Both the position numbers and the translations under genes were made by a program. From assembly GCF_009683175.1 (NCBI RefSeq), contig NZ_WKKW01000006.1, positions 62,001-126,000 of the forward strand: a stretch of 64,000 bases of DNA, given 5' to 3'. Below the pieces are notes generated by a model that saw nothing but the letters and a program-made list of their open reading frames with translations, ran no database searches and had not been told where the DNA came from. This DNA is from Bifidobacterium asteroides (GTDB lineage: Bacteria; Actinomycetota; Actinomycetes; Actinomycetales; Bifidobacteriaceae). Of this stretch, positions 26,739 through 36,486 are shown in pieces; position 1 is the first letter of the stretch, and each line of letters begins with the position of its first letter.

Positions 26739-29700
26739 ATGCATCTGGTTTCCCGTCTGCGCCGCATCCTGGCGACGATGACCGTCCTGCTGGGAATGCT
26801 GGCGGGCTTGGGCGTCGCATCCGCCCAGGCGGACGCTCCCATACTCACCGGGGGGGGGGGGTCGTCAGACCCCTCGCGTAGCTGACGGAACCTCCGGCAC
26901 TCTCCCCAGCAACGCAACCAGCACACCACTATCCACACCATCGCCAATTCAAACCACCACACCATTAAGCTCCGCAACGCCTAGTCCGGACACCCCGTCA
27001 TCGACAACAAAATCACCCGGCAGCGCAGACTCTACACCGGTTAAATCAGCCGAAAAAACAGATGATAAGGCTTCGCATACAGTGCGTTTCGACCCCGACG
27101 ACGGCAGCAAGCCCACTCAGTCAACCGTGAAAACCGGCACCCTCGCCACTCCCCCGGAAAAGAACCCGCAGCGTGAAAGCTTCCGCTTCGACGGATGGAC
27201 ATACGACGGCCAGCCCTTCGACTTCCAGATGCCCATCCTCCAGGACACGACCCTGAAAGCACACTGGTCGGAGACCACGGACTGGACGCTGAATCCGGAC
27301 CACGGGCCCGCCTCCGGCGCACGGCTGACAATCAGCCCTCCCGACAGGCAGGAACCTTACTACGTCAGTGTCCAAGCCGGAGGAGACCAGATTGTGAGCC
27401 TGACCGGCGACGGCCGCATCTACACACGGACGCAAAACGGCACCCCCAACCGGGTTCCCTCCCCCGCGCAGGCATCCGACGGGTTCCACTACCTGCAGGC
27501 CGCAGCCGGCAGCCGATGGCAGGCCGCGCTCGGATCCGACCAGCAGATATACACCTGGACCAGCCAACAGCCCGCGCCCACCATGCTCGACACCGGCCAG
27601 AACACTAAATTCACTAGCATCAGCATGAACGATGATCGGCTTCTAGCAGTGGACCAGCAAGGTCGGATCCACGCCTTCCAAGCCAGCCTGACAGGCAGCC
27701 AGAAACTGAACCCGAAGCCCCCCGAACAAGCCACGATCAGGCTGCCCGGGAAAACACAGGCCGTCACCGCCGTCGGCTCCAGCAACCGTACCCTCGTCCT
27801 GGACACAGACGGGCAAGCCTGGACTAGGGACACAGCCAGCACAGGAAAAGCCAAGACCACGCGCATCAGTCATGACCCGGACATGCATATCATCCAAGTC
27901 CAAGCCCTCAACCAAGGGTTCCTCCTCTTGGACGCGGACGGGCAGGCCTATTACATGGATGACGGCAAGACCGGCATCATAGCCGCTGGGCTTCCGGAAG
28001 GCATAAAAGCCAGCAGTATCGCCAGCAACAAGGACCAGGCCATGATTACCGACAAGGATGGCTGCCTCTGGATCTGGAAGCTCGGAGATACACCCGAGCG
28101 CGCAGACAACAAGGGACAGGCCTACACGCAGGCCACCGCTGCCGGCAGCAGGATCACCGCCATCAGCAGGCAGGGTAATGTGTTCATGTGGAGCCTGGAC
28201 GGGCAGGGCCAGCCCGGCAAACCGGCCAGACTCGACACCACCACAGCGCCCACCCTGGAATCAGCCAGCCTGGACAGCCAAGCATTGAAACTCAGTAAGA
28301 ACAACGGCTCATGGCAGGCGGACATGCCCGCCCGCAAGCCGGGACCAGCAGCCATCACCATCACCGGCAGGCAGGACGGCCAACCCTTCACCAGAAGCCT
28401 CACCTACACGGTCGACCAGCCACTGACACGAGCCGTCGAACCAAGATCCACGCTCACAGTCCACTTCGACACGGGCGGGGGGGAACCCGAACCAGCAGAC
28501 CAGAGTTTCACCACCCCGAACAGCAGGGTGAAGAGGCCCTCCCCCGATCCGTCGCGCCAAGGCTTCCTGTTCGACGGATGGTTCATCAACCAGGTCGCCT
28601 ACGATTTCAGCAAGCCAGTCACCAAGGACCTGACCCTGACCGCCCACTGGTCGCCGGCAAGCCGGAACAGCGGGTGGAGCATCAGCCCCGACAAGGGCAG
28701 CCAGCTGGGCAAGGAATCCACAACCGTCACCCCGCCAGACAGCGCCAGCCGGGGCATCAGGTTCAACCAGGTCAGCGCGTCAACATACGACTATAATGCT
28801 GATGGTTTTTCCTTGGCTGTGGGCAGCGACGGGAACGCATACTCCTGGGGAAGCAACAGCGATGGACAGCTCGGCGACGGGACGCAAACCATGCGGACTA
28901 CGCCGGTCATGGTGAAGAAGCCCACAGGTGCGCCTAAAGATTTCACCTACGTACAGGTCAGCGCCGGAACCGACCATTCACTGGCCCTGGGCAGCGACGG
29001 GAACGCATACTCCTGGGGAAGCAACAGCAGTGGACAGCTCGGCAACAACCAGTCGTACGCTACTAGTCTTACGCCGGCCATGGTGAAGAAGCCGGCAGAC
29101 GCGCCTGCGGATTTCACCTACGTACAGGTCAGCGCCGGAGACTCTTATTCGCTGGCCGTAGGCAGCGACGGATACGCGTACGCCTGGGGATACAACGGCA
29201 ATGGACAGCTCGGCAACAACACCAGCGGTTCCTATGTGCATTCGACTGTTCCTGTGCGCGTGCGCGACCCCGCCAACCCCACTGACACGAACAAAGGACT
29301 GCAAGCCGTACAGGTCAGCGCCGGAGACTCTTATTCGCTAGCCGTGGGCAGCGACGGGAACACCTACGCCTGGGGAAAGAACGCCGATGGCCAGCTCGGC
29401 GACGGGACCAGCTTCAGCCGGAATACGCCGGCCATGGTGAAGAAGCCTGAAGGCAAGCCCGCAGATTTCACCTACGTACAGGTCAGCGCCGGATACGCTC
29501 ATTCGCTGGCCGTAGGCAGCGACGGATACGCATACGCCTGGGGATACAACGGCTATGGCCAGCTCGGCAACAACAGCATCAGCGAGTCATTGGTTCCTGT
29601 GCGCGTGCGCGACCCTGCCAACCCCACTGACACGAACAAAGGACTGCAAGCCGTACAGGTCAGCGCCGGATACTTTCATTCGCTAGCCGTGGGCAGCAAT

Positions 29701-30312
29701 GGATACATCTACACCTGGGGATACAACAGCAATGGCCAGCTCGGCAATAAAACAGCGGATCCATCAGTTCCAGTGCTCACGCGCGACCCCGCCAACCCCA
29801 CTGACACGAACAAAGGACTGCAAGCCGTACAAGTCAGCGGCGGACAATTTCATTCCCTGGCGATCGGCACGGACGGGAGCGCCGAAGCATGGGGAAGCAA
29901 CGAATTTGGCCAGTTAGGCAACGACAGCATCCCCACTGGGAACTATACCAGCAGAGTTCTGACCCCTGTGCCGGTGGTGTTCAATCTGGCGCCAGTAATC
30001 ACCGGCGTCAAATTCGACAGCAATACCGCAACAGGATTGACGCGTGGTGATGGAGGTAGCGTGACAGTGCTCACGCCTGCACACCTGCCGGGTATGGTCA
30101 CGGTCAGCGTGGACTACACGCTGGGCGGCGCACCCCAAGCGCCGGACACCTCCCTCAGGTACACGTACCTGCCCGCAGGCGTGCTCCCACAGGCTGGAGG
30201 GGAAGGCATCCTGCTCGCCCTCGCCACGGGCATGACCGGCATGGGCGGGGTCCTGGCATCCCGCCGCCACCGGAGGGAACAACACCGACTGTCACACGCT
30301 TCGCACGAGTAA
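26739..30312 (+). CDS. Phase-variable RCC1/InlB-repeat surface protein, out of frame at a G12 tract (OFF)
   Basis: ATG 26739 (GAAGGGG ten bases upstream) opens a signal peptide of about 34 residues (basic start, hydrophobic core, ASAQA). After ILT the frame meets 12 G and, as sequenced, stops at 26883-26885, giving 48 residues. In the frame reached by 11 or 14 G, reading is open without a stop to 30310, giving 1190 residues. That frame begins with a Ser/Thr/Pro-rich stretch, as expected of a surface stalk. Then come an InlB-type repeat, a beta-propeller-like region, a second InlB-type repeat and seven RCC1-like repeats (xSLAVGSDGxxYxWGxNxxGQLG). The end is LPQAGG, a hydrophobic helix and RRHRRE: a sortase signal of LPxAG form. 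One homopolymer error could mimic this, so the state needs reads. Confidence 0.8.
26850..26861 (+). repeat. Poly-G tract of 12 bases (slippage switch)
   Basis: Twelve consecutive G lie just after the signal-peptide codons. With 12 G the frame stops eight codons after the tract; with 13 G it stops at a TAG in the third frame; with 11 or 14 G it is fully open. Runs this long are very rare in coding DNA and prone to slipped-strand change. Confidence 0.85.
28770..29935 (+). repeat. Seven tandem RCC1-encoding repeats
   Basis: Units of 168-186 bp share the core GTACAGGTCAGCGCCGGA at 28951, 29122, 29308, 29476 and 29653, and a variant at 29827. Two linker types recur between cores. One encodes PAMVKKP..AP.DFTYVQV; the other encodes VRVRDPANPTDTNKGLQAV. 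The near identity of copies suggests recent homogenisation or copy-number change by recombination. Confidence 0.85.
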
Positions 30313-30715
30313 GAGCGGCCGGGCGGCGTATCAATCCCCCCGCCCCCAGCCCACACAGGGGGAGCAGGGAGGAAACGTGTCACGTAAGGCTCAAACCCCA
30401 AGAGAGCCGACACTTCCCTCCCGCGCCCCCACCACACTTCTGCAGGCGGAAGCCGAGGGCAGGCATGCACGCCCCCGCCCCTACCTGGGAGAGAGGGAAA
30501 CACGGCCAAGCTGGCCACGGGCATACAACCCCAGCCAGCCTGGCCGCTGTTTACTCATTCCGCCTGCTTTGAGTTCCGCCAACACTGGATCAGGCTGTCA
30601 TAGTCATTGCGCGATGATAGGGTTGTATCACTGTACAAAGACGCAGAAACGGATGACATGTACCGTCTGTTGGGGAGACAGTCGGCAGAGTTCTTGGGAG
30701 GCTCTGTAAATGGAG
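30313..30715. other. Gene-free stretch after the surface protein gene
   Basis: About 400 bp with short, unconvincing frames. GC-rich C/G runs at 30339-30363 may form a terminator-like structure. The 15-mer CTTCGCACGAGTAAG, which contains the surface gene's stop region, recurs once downstream near 30739, a trace of a local duplication or rearrangement. Confidence 0.45.
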
Positions 30716-31185
30716 TTATCGAACATTCCCCACTGTACTTCGCACGAGTAAGGCCGGGTTCCCATCACTGCAATCCGGCGAACTGGCGGCTGTGCCCATC
30801 CCAACCGAGCACGGTCGCCATCTACTTTTAAACGGCGGAAAGATACCCGTCGTGCGCTCGGGCATGTCCGCGAACTCCAGGCCAGCCGGCTGATACCAGG
30901 AGTATCGGCGGCAGCCACCGTCGTCAGTCCAGATCTCAGGGCAGTCGTTGACCAGCCAGTCCGACGGAGTGGCATGGGTGCCCCCGGTTGAGGCCAGGGC
31001 CAAGGCCTACCTGAACTGGCTTTCCTGGTCGGCGGCCAGGCTCCGGTTGTAGAAGTGCCAGCCGTCCGGGCTGGGCGATGTCCTGGCGGATGTAGTCCAG
31101 GTCCTGCGAGCGCCGTCTCCCTGTCGGTTTCGGTGGTCAGTGTAATCCAGTCCAGCCCTTCCAGGCTAAAGCTGGCTGGGTTCAT
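30716..31185 (-). pseudogene. Frameshifted remnant of an unrecognised gene
   Basis: Protein-like text is split over minus-strand frames. A start MNPASFSLEGLDWITLTTET is followed in the next frame by DLDYIRQDIAQP, in the third by DGWHFYNRSLAADQESQFR and a stop, and later by WLVNDCPEIWTDDGG and SWYQPAGLEFADMPER. These pieces follow one another in order on the DNA, as expected for one gene broken by several frameshifts. I do not recognise the family. It lies downstream of the alpha-galactosidase-like fragment and may have been in its operon. Confidence 0.5.
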
Positions 31186-31230
31186 GATTCAGTGCTCTTT
31201 CATCCCTGCGGTATGACTGATGGCGGTGGG

Positions 31231-31512
31231 TCAGACCCGGACCAGGTCAATCAGGCAGACGGTATCGGGCTGGCAGCGAGGTATGCGGATGCCCACGCGC
31301 TCCGAATAGGTACCGGTGATCTCGGCGGTGCCCAGCGGATCCGTCGGATCCAAGTGCTCCAGGGATGCCCTGGGCTTGGCGGGGCCGGTCCAGGCCAGCC
31401 GATACCGGGCCTTGGGGTCCAGGTCGGGAATACGTAGATAAACACCACGATTATGCAGGGGTTCGTCCAACTGGACGTGGGCCAGGATGGCACGGCTGCG
31501 GCCGGGGGACAT
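31231..31512 (-). pseudogene. Fragment resembling the C terminus of a GH36 alpha-galactosidase
   Basis: The 93-residue frame (AHVQLDEPLHNRGVYLRIP, PKARYRLAWTGP, TYSERVGIRIPRCQPDTV, CLIDLVRV) resembles the C-terminal beta-sandwich of bifidobacterial alpha-galactosidases of family GH36. Upstream on the same strand (31513-31790) the sequence is broken by stops and no catalytic domain is left. The family call is from memory of the pattern and is tentative. With the neighbouring remnant it marks a lost sugar-use locus. Confidence 0.45.
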
Positions 31513-31790
31513 TACGCCATGAGCCAGGACCGAAAGGAGTGGTCTGGGTCGGAGGATTGGTCAGGATGTAGCAGGATAGAGCGTAATCATTCCATATTGT
31601 CGAGCCGATCATGATGACGACGGTCACCGCTTGCACCACGAAGGCGGCGGACTGTGTAGACCGTGGATAGCATCAGCAATTTTCCATCAACGTAATTCAG
31701 AGGCTTACACCAGAAAAGGCACCGACATCATCGCCACAAAGGCATTGACGTCAGCGCCTTCTCAGAATCTGTTCAGGCTCAGACCCAGGG

Positions 31791-33542
31791 TCAGGCTCCG
31801 ATTAGATCCAGCATTTCAGGAACGGACTTCTTGCCGAACTCCACGGTCTCCTGGCCGTCCTTGCGGATGACGATGCAGGGGACGCTCATGACCTGGTACT
31901 GGTCCTTCAGCTCGGGGAAGTGGGCCAGATCGTAGGCCTCGGCGCGCACCTTGCCGTTCTGGGCCGCCACCCGCTGGGCGGACAGGACCGTGGTCGGGCA
32001 CATGGTGCAGGTCAGGGAGACCAGCATCATCACGTCCACCTGGTCCTTGATGGCATCGATACGGTCCGAGGTGGGCTGATCCACCTGCTGGCCGGGGCCC
32101 GCCGCATTGTAGAGGGCCAGGACGAAGGAGTTGAACTCGTGGCCGCTGGGCACGCCGTGGAAGGCCAGCCCGGTCGGCTGGGAGACACCCTGGTCATCCA
32201 CGCGGCAGATGCGCACGCTGGGCCGGGCATCGGGCAGGTCGCCGGCGGGATCGTAGTCCTTGCCGTCTTCCTCCGTGCGGGAGTCGACCCTGGAGGTCAG
32301 CTTGCCATCGGAGAGCCCTACCAGCTCGTCCACGAAGGCTTCCAGCTCCTTGGAGACCTGGCTGCCGTCCAGATCCAGGGCCAACTCCAGCTTTCCGGTC
32401 ATCTTGCCGAAGACCATGTCCAGCTGCTTGCGGATGTCCGGCCCGAAGAAGCCGGAGGTCTTGGCCGGGGCCTGGTCGTGCTCCTGGGCCACAGGTGCGG
32501 GCGAGGTGCCTGAGGCCAGTGCGGAGTTCTCGGCCTGCCGCTCGGAGCGGGCGTAGGGGGAATCCTCGGGCCGCGGCGGCACCAGGCCGGTCTTGTCCGA
32601 CATGTTGGAGGCGTAGCGCTCCAGCTCCACGGCGGCCACAGCCCCATCGGCGGTGGCGGTGATGACCTGCCGCAGGTTCTTGACCCGCAGATCCCCGGCG
32701 GCGTAGATGCCGGGCACCGAGGTCTCCAGGTAGCCGTGGGTCAGCACGTAGCCGTGGTCGTCCAGATCCACCACGCCCTTGAGCATGCCGGTCTGGGGCA
32801 CGTAGCCAGCGAAGACGAAGACGCCGAAGGTGCCGCCGTCCTGGGGCTTCCAGGTGGTGGTCTGCCCGCTCTTGCGGTCCAAAATGGTGGCCTCGACCAG
32901 CCCGCCGGGGCCAGCGGAGACCCCCTTGAGCTCGGTGGAGTAGTGAATCTCAATCTTGTCGTTGTCCCGGGCCTCGTCAGCCACGGCGGCATCGCAGGTG
33001 AAGTCCTCCTCGCGCACCAGCAGGGTCACCTTGGTGGCGTACTTGGTCAGGAAGACGGATTCCTCAGCTGCCGCGAACCCGCCGCCGACCACCAGGACCT
33101 CACGCCCGGTGAAGAATTCGCCGTCGCAGGTGGCGCAGTAGGCCACACCGCGGCCCGCGTACTCCTGCTCGCCCTGGAAGCCTATCTTGCGGGGGCTGGC
33201 GCCGGTGGCGATCAGGATGCCGAAGGTGCGCAGGTCGCCCCGGGAGGTGTGGACCACCTTGATGTCGCCCTGGGCTTCGATACCCGTGGCCTCGGCGCTC
33301 ATGAACTCGGCTCCGAAGTTCTGGGCCTGCTGGCGCATGGTCTCGGTCAGCTTGCGGCCGTCGGTGCTGGCCACGCCCGGATAGTTGACCACGTCGGCCG
33401 TGATGGTGATCTGGCCGCCGAAGTCGTCCTTCTCCAGGATCAAAGTGCGATACCGCGCCCGGGCCAGGTAGAGTCCTGCGCTCAGGCCTGCAGGGCCGCC
33501 GCCGATGACGACCACGTCATAAAGATTCTTGTCTTCCGTCAT
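31791..33542 (-). CDS. AhpF-like NAD(P)H:peroxiredoxin reductase (thioredoxin reductase fused to thioredoxin-like domain)
   Basis: A 583-residue flavoprotein that would reduce AhpC, encoded just upstream on the strand. The N-terminal two thirds is a thioredoxin-reductase-like FAD/NAD(P)H module with GGGPAGLSAGLYLAR (FAD), CATC (C136, C139) and GGGFAAAEESVF (NADP side). The C-terminal part (about 390-583) is a double thioredoxin-like fold with CTMC (C512, C515). In enterobacterial AhpF the thioredoxin-like half comes first; here the order is swapped. A Pro/Ser/Ala linker (about 325-375) joins the parts. MTEDKNLYD begins at 33542 with an AGGCATTC-type weak ribosome site (GGAAGAGG further up). 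Confidence 0.85.
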   Translation of the reverse strand: MTEDKNLYDVVVIGGGPAGLSAGLYLARARYRTLILEKDDFGGQITITADVVNYPGVASTDGRKLTETMRQQAQNFGAEFMSAEATGIEAQGDIKVVHTSRGDLRTFGILIATGASPRKIGFQGEQEYAGRGVAYCATCDGEFFTGREVLVVGGGFAAAEESVFLTKYATKVTLLVREEDFTCDAAVADEARDNDKIEIHYSTELKGVSAGPGGLVEATILDRKSGQTTTWKPQDGGTFGVFVFAGYVPQTGMLKGVVDLDDHGYVLTHGYLETSVPGIYAAGDLRVKNLRQVITATADGAVAAVELERYASNMSDKTGLVPPRPEDSPYARSERQAENSALASGTSPAPVAQEHDQAPAKTSGFFGPDIRKQLDMVFGKMTGKLELALDLDGSQVSKELEAFVDELVGLSDGKLTSRVDSRTEEDGKDYDPAGDLPDARPSVRICRVDDQGVSQPTGLAFHGVPSGHEFNSFVLALYNAAGPGQQVDQPTSDRIDAIKDQVDVMMLVSLTCTMCPTTVLSAQRVAAQNGKVRAEAYDLAHFPELKDQYQVMSVPCIVIRKDGQETVEFGKKSVPEMLDLIGA

Positions 33543-33662
33543 GAATGCCTCTTCCGAAGGAATGCACGGATGTGCTGTTTTGGATGCTGGTCGTGAATAC
33601 AGAAAAGGGAACCCGCCCTGGTCGCTTCCGATCGGCGAGTTCCCGATGTTGGCAGCTGCGGA

Positions 33663-34226
33663 TCAGAGCTGGCCGACCAGATCCAGGCTGGGCTCGATGG
33701 TGTCCTCACCGGGCTCCCACTTGGCAGGGCAGACCTGATCGCCGTGCTCGTAGACGAACTGGGAGGCCTGGACGCGGCGCAGCAGCTCGTCGGCGTTGCG
33801 GCCCACGTTGGAGGAGATGACCTCGTAGGCCACAACCTTGCCCTCAGGAGTCAGAATGAAGTCGCCACGCTCGGCCTTGCCCTCGGCCTCGTTGTAGGTC
33901 TGCAGGTCCTTGGCCAGGGTTGCGGTCGGATCGGCCAGCATGGGGTACTGGACCTTGGCGATCTTCTCGTTGGCCTCGTGCCAGGCCTTGTGGACGAACT
34001 CGGTGTCGCAGGAGACGGAGTAGATCTCGCAGCCGATCTTCTTGAAGTCCTCGTACTTGCTGGCCAGATCCTCCAGCTCGGTGGGGCAGACGAAGCTGAA
34101 GTCCGCAGGGTAGAAGAAGAGCAGGGACCAGTGGCCCAGCAGATTCTTCTTGGAGACCGGGAAGGTCTTGTTATCCTGGTAGGCCTGCGTGGTGAACTCA
34201 GTCAATTCGTGCTGAAGCTGTGACAT
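33663..34226 (-). CDS. ahpC: AhpC: alkyl hydroperoxide reductase peroxiredoxin
   Basis: A two-Cys peroxiredoxin of 187 residues, the usual length. The peroxidatic Cys47 lies in FVCPTE and the resolving Cys166 in VCPAKW, the classic spacing. It reduces peroxides in the cytosol and is recycled by the AhpF-like protein encoded 120 bp downstream. The start ATG (34226-34224) has AAAGGA six bases upstream. The gap to the reductase gene holds an imperfect hairpin (GGGAAC..GTTCCC), which could damp expression of the second gene. Confidence 0.95.
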   Translation of the reverse strand: MSQLQHELTEFTTQAYQDNKTFPVSKKNLLGHWSLLFFYPADFSFVCPTELEDLASKYEDFKKIGCEIYSVSCDTEFVHKAWHEANEKIAKVQYPMLADPTATLAKDLQTYNEAEGKAERGDFILTPEGKVVAYEVISSNVGRNADELLRRVQASQFVYEHGDQVCPAKWEPGEDTIEPSLDLVGQL

Positions 34227-34382
34227 GAAAAATCCTTTCGGGAGCGTTGGGAATGTCGGCTTGAAGCCGAACCTGCTTCCGTGTTTCATGCTAGTCAGGT
34301 AGCGCTATATGGGGAAGACGGAGGTTCACCGCTGGGGTGTGACATAGGGCACATGGGGCGTCCATACCCTAGCATTGAAGGC

Positions 34383-35735
34383 ATGGCATTATGGCTGAAC
34401 ATCCTGCTCATTCTCTTCTTCCTCCTGCTCGGTTCCGTCTTCTCGGGGACTGAACTGGCGCTGGTCTCCCTGCGAGGCTCGCAGCTGGAGCAGATGGAGC
34501 AGCAGGACGCGCGCGGCGCCCGGGTGGCCCGCATCGCCCGCGATCCCAACACCTTTCTTTCCGCCGTGCAGATCGGCGTGACGCTGACCGGCTTCCTCTC
34601 GGCCTCCTTCGGCGCATCATCCATCGCCCCCTACGTGGTGCCCGTCCTGACCGGGTGGGGCGTACACGAGGGTCTGGCCAGCACCCTGACCACGGTGATT
34701 CTGACTCTGATCATCTCCTACTGCTCCATCGTCATCTCCGAGCTGGTGCCCAAGCGGATCGCCATGCAGCGCACCGAGGCCATCGCCAGGGCCGTCGTTC
34801 CGGCCATCGACGTCTTCACCACCTTGTGCAGGCCGCTGATCTGGCTGATCGGCAAGAACACCGACCTCATCGTGCGCATCCTGGGCTTCGACCCCCAGCA
34901 GACCGACACCGAGGTCAGCGACGACGAGCTGCGGATGCTGGTCTCCTCCAACACCAACCTGAGCAAGGACGAGCGGATGATCCTGGGCGACGTCTTCGAT
35001 GCCTCCGAGACCAGCGTGGCCGAGGTCATGCGCCCCAGGGCCGACGTGGTCTTCATCGCCGGGGACATGCCGCTGCAGGAGGCGGTCGAATTCGTGCACG
35101 ACGAGCCCTACTCGCGCTACCCGGTGACCGGACGCGACTTCGACGACGTGCTGGGCTTCGTCCATGTGCGCGACCTGATGGACGTGCGCAATCCCCAGGC
35201 CAAGACCGTGGCCGAAGTGACCAGGCCCGGCATCGCCCTGCCAGGCACCTCCAAGCTCCTGCCCAGCCTGGAGAAGCTGCGCAAGAAGGGCATCCACCTG
35301 GCCGTAGTCATCGACGAGTACGGGGGCACCGACGGCATCGTCACCCTGGAGGACATGACCGAGGAGCTGGTGGGCGACATCCGCGACGAGTACGACCTGC
35401 CAGAGGAGCAGAACCCGGCCCACCCCCAGGCGACCGCTTTTGTCAATGGGGTTGCCACGGTCGACGGCGGCATGACCATCGAAGACTTCGCCGACCTGAC
35501 CGGGATCGAGCTGGAGGATGGCCCCTACGAGACCCTGGCCGGCTACTTCCTGGCCCAGACCGGGCGGATGGGGCAGGTGGGCGACGTGGTCCACTCCGAC
35601 GACGGATATGACATGGTGGTGACCAAGGTGGACGGGCGGCGCATCGAGACCATCGAGGTCAGGCGGCGCCAGGAGGCCGAGGACCAGGCTGGCGATGATG
35701 ACGACAATGGAGACGACGCTACGACCGGAGCCTAG
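34383..35735 (+). CDS. CNNM/CBS-domain membrane protein (CorC/HlyC family)
   Basis: A 450-residue protein with an N-terminal CNNM domain of three to four helices (about 1-150, including FSGTELALVSLR and SELVPKRIAMQ). Two CBS domains (about 205-330, with VMRPRADVVFI and VVIDEYGGTDGIVTLEDM) and a C-terminal CorC_HlyC domain (about 350-430) follow. The family is linked to magnesium efflux or cation homeostasis; older names call it hemolysin-like. Only a poorly spaced AAGG precedes the ATG; TACCCT sits about 20 bases upstream and could be a -10, so the transcript may be near-leaderless. An in-frame ATG at 34353 is an alternative. Confidence 0.85.
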   Translation: MALWLNILLILFFLLLGSVFSGTELALVSLRGSQLEQMEQQDARGARVARIARDPNTFLSAVQIGVTLTGFLSASFGASSIAPYVVPVLTGWGVHEGLASTLTTVILTLIISYCSIVISELVPKRIAMQRTEAIARAVVPAIDVFTTLCRPLIWLIGKNTDLIVRILGFDPQQTDTEVSDDELRMLVSSNTNLSKDERMILGDVFDASETSVAEVMRPRADVVFIAGDMPLQEAVEFVHDEPYSRYPVTGRDFDDVLGFVHVRDLMDVRNPQAKTVAEVTRPGIALPGTSKLLPSLEKLRKKGIHLAVVIDEYGGTDGIVTLEDMTEELVGDIRDEYDLPEEQNPAHPQATAFVNGVATVDGGMTIEDFADLTGIELEDGPYETLAGYFLAQTGRMGQVGDVVHSDDGYDMVVTKVDGRRIETIEVRRRQEAEDQAGDDDDNGDDATTGA

Positions 35736-35899
35736 CTATCGTCCAACCGAATCCCAGCTGGCAGTCGGCCGGGGACCGTCCCACGCCAGTCAAGAAAATA
35801 TGACTGTCAGCGTAGCAGATGGTCCGTGAATGATTTCACTGGTTGATTCCCGCAAAATCCAAGCGTTTCTTTGCCTTTTCCTCTAGTCTGGAGATACAA

Positions 35900-35917
35900 G
35901 GTCGGGCTGACCCGACC
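35900..35917 (+). promoter_or_regulatory. Hairpin in the dps leader
   Basis: A perfect GGTCGGG-CTGA-CCCGACC stem-loop, 31 bp before the dps start. It may stabilise or regulate the dps mRNA or be a protein site. No sequence family recognised. Confidence 0.4.
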
Positions 35918-35948
35918 GCAGGCATAATTTCATATTTAAGGAGCGATT

Positions 35949-36428
35949 ATGGCATTGAACTTTACCGTACCGGGACTCGACGAAGCAACCAGCGAGAAGG
36001 TCATCGCCATCCTGCAGAGCCGTCTGAGCCAGGAACAGGAGACTGCCCTGATCCTCAAGCACGCCCATTGGAACATGAAGGGCAAGGAATTCATCGGCAT
36101 CCACGAGATGATGGACCCCGAGGTCGATTCGGTGCTGAACATGGCAGACGAGACCGCTGAGCGCATCGCGACCCTGGGCGGCTCCCCCGCCGGACGGCCC
36201 GACGACATCATGAAGAACCGCGACTGGGATGGCATCACCATGACCGGGCGCCAGGATGCCCTGGACTACCTGAAGGCCCTGGACACCTACTACACCACCT
36301 TCATCAAGCGCGACCGCGAGGCCATCGAGAAGCTGGACGACCTGGACATCGTCAGCTCCAACATCCTGCAGGACCATGTGCAGGAGCTGGAGCACTTCCA
36401 GTGGTTCATGCGCAGCCACCTGTTCTGA
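35949..36428 (+). CDS. dps: Dps: DNA-protecting ferritin-like protein
   Basis: A 159-residue Dps protein. It forms a 12-subunit shell that oxidises and stores iron and shields DNA in stress. The ferroxidase signature is KHAHWNMKGKEFIGIHEMMD, giving the conserved His, Trp, His and Asp; LQDHVQELEHFQWFMRSHL is the expected last helix. AAGGAG lies seven bases before the ATG. The gene is single with a strong hairpin in the leader and a terminator after it. With ahpC/ahpF nearby, this segment has an oxygen-defence flavour. Confidence 0.95.
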   Translation: MALNFTVPGLDEATSEKVIAILQSRLSQEQETALILKHAHWNMKGKEFIGIHEMMDPEVDSVLNMADETAERIATLGGSPAGRPDDIMKNRDWDGITMTGRQDALDYLKALDTYYTTFIKRDREAIEKLDDLDIVSSNILQDHVQELEHFQWFMRSHLF

Positions 36429-36486
36429 GTTACTGAGTTCTCGGTTTCTGAGCTCTAAGAGCTCATCGCCGCCCCCGATAGGCGGT

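Noticed and set aside
28477-28483. Second G-run (7 G) inside the surface gene
   Set aside because: Too short for frequent slippage and in frame here.
28770-29935. CRISPR-like array
   Set aside because: Repeat period of 168-186 bp and coding RCC1 units; no short direct repeats with unique spacers anywhere in the window.
27082-30312. Separate gene starting at GTG 27082 without the signal peptide
   Set aside because: The frame is open and stalk-like for another 220 bp upstream to the G-run, no ribosome site precedes the GTG, and a wall-anchored protein needs the signal peptide.
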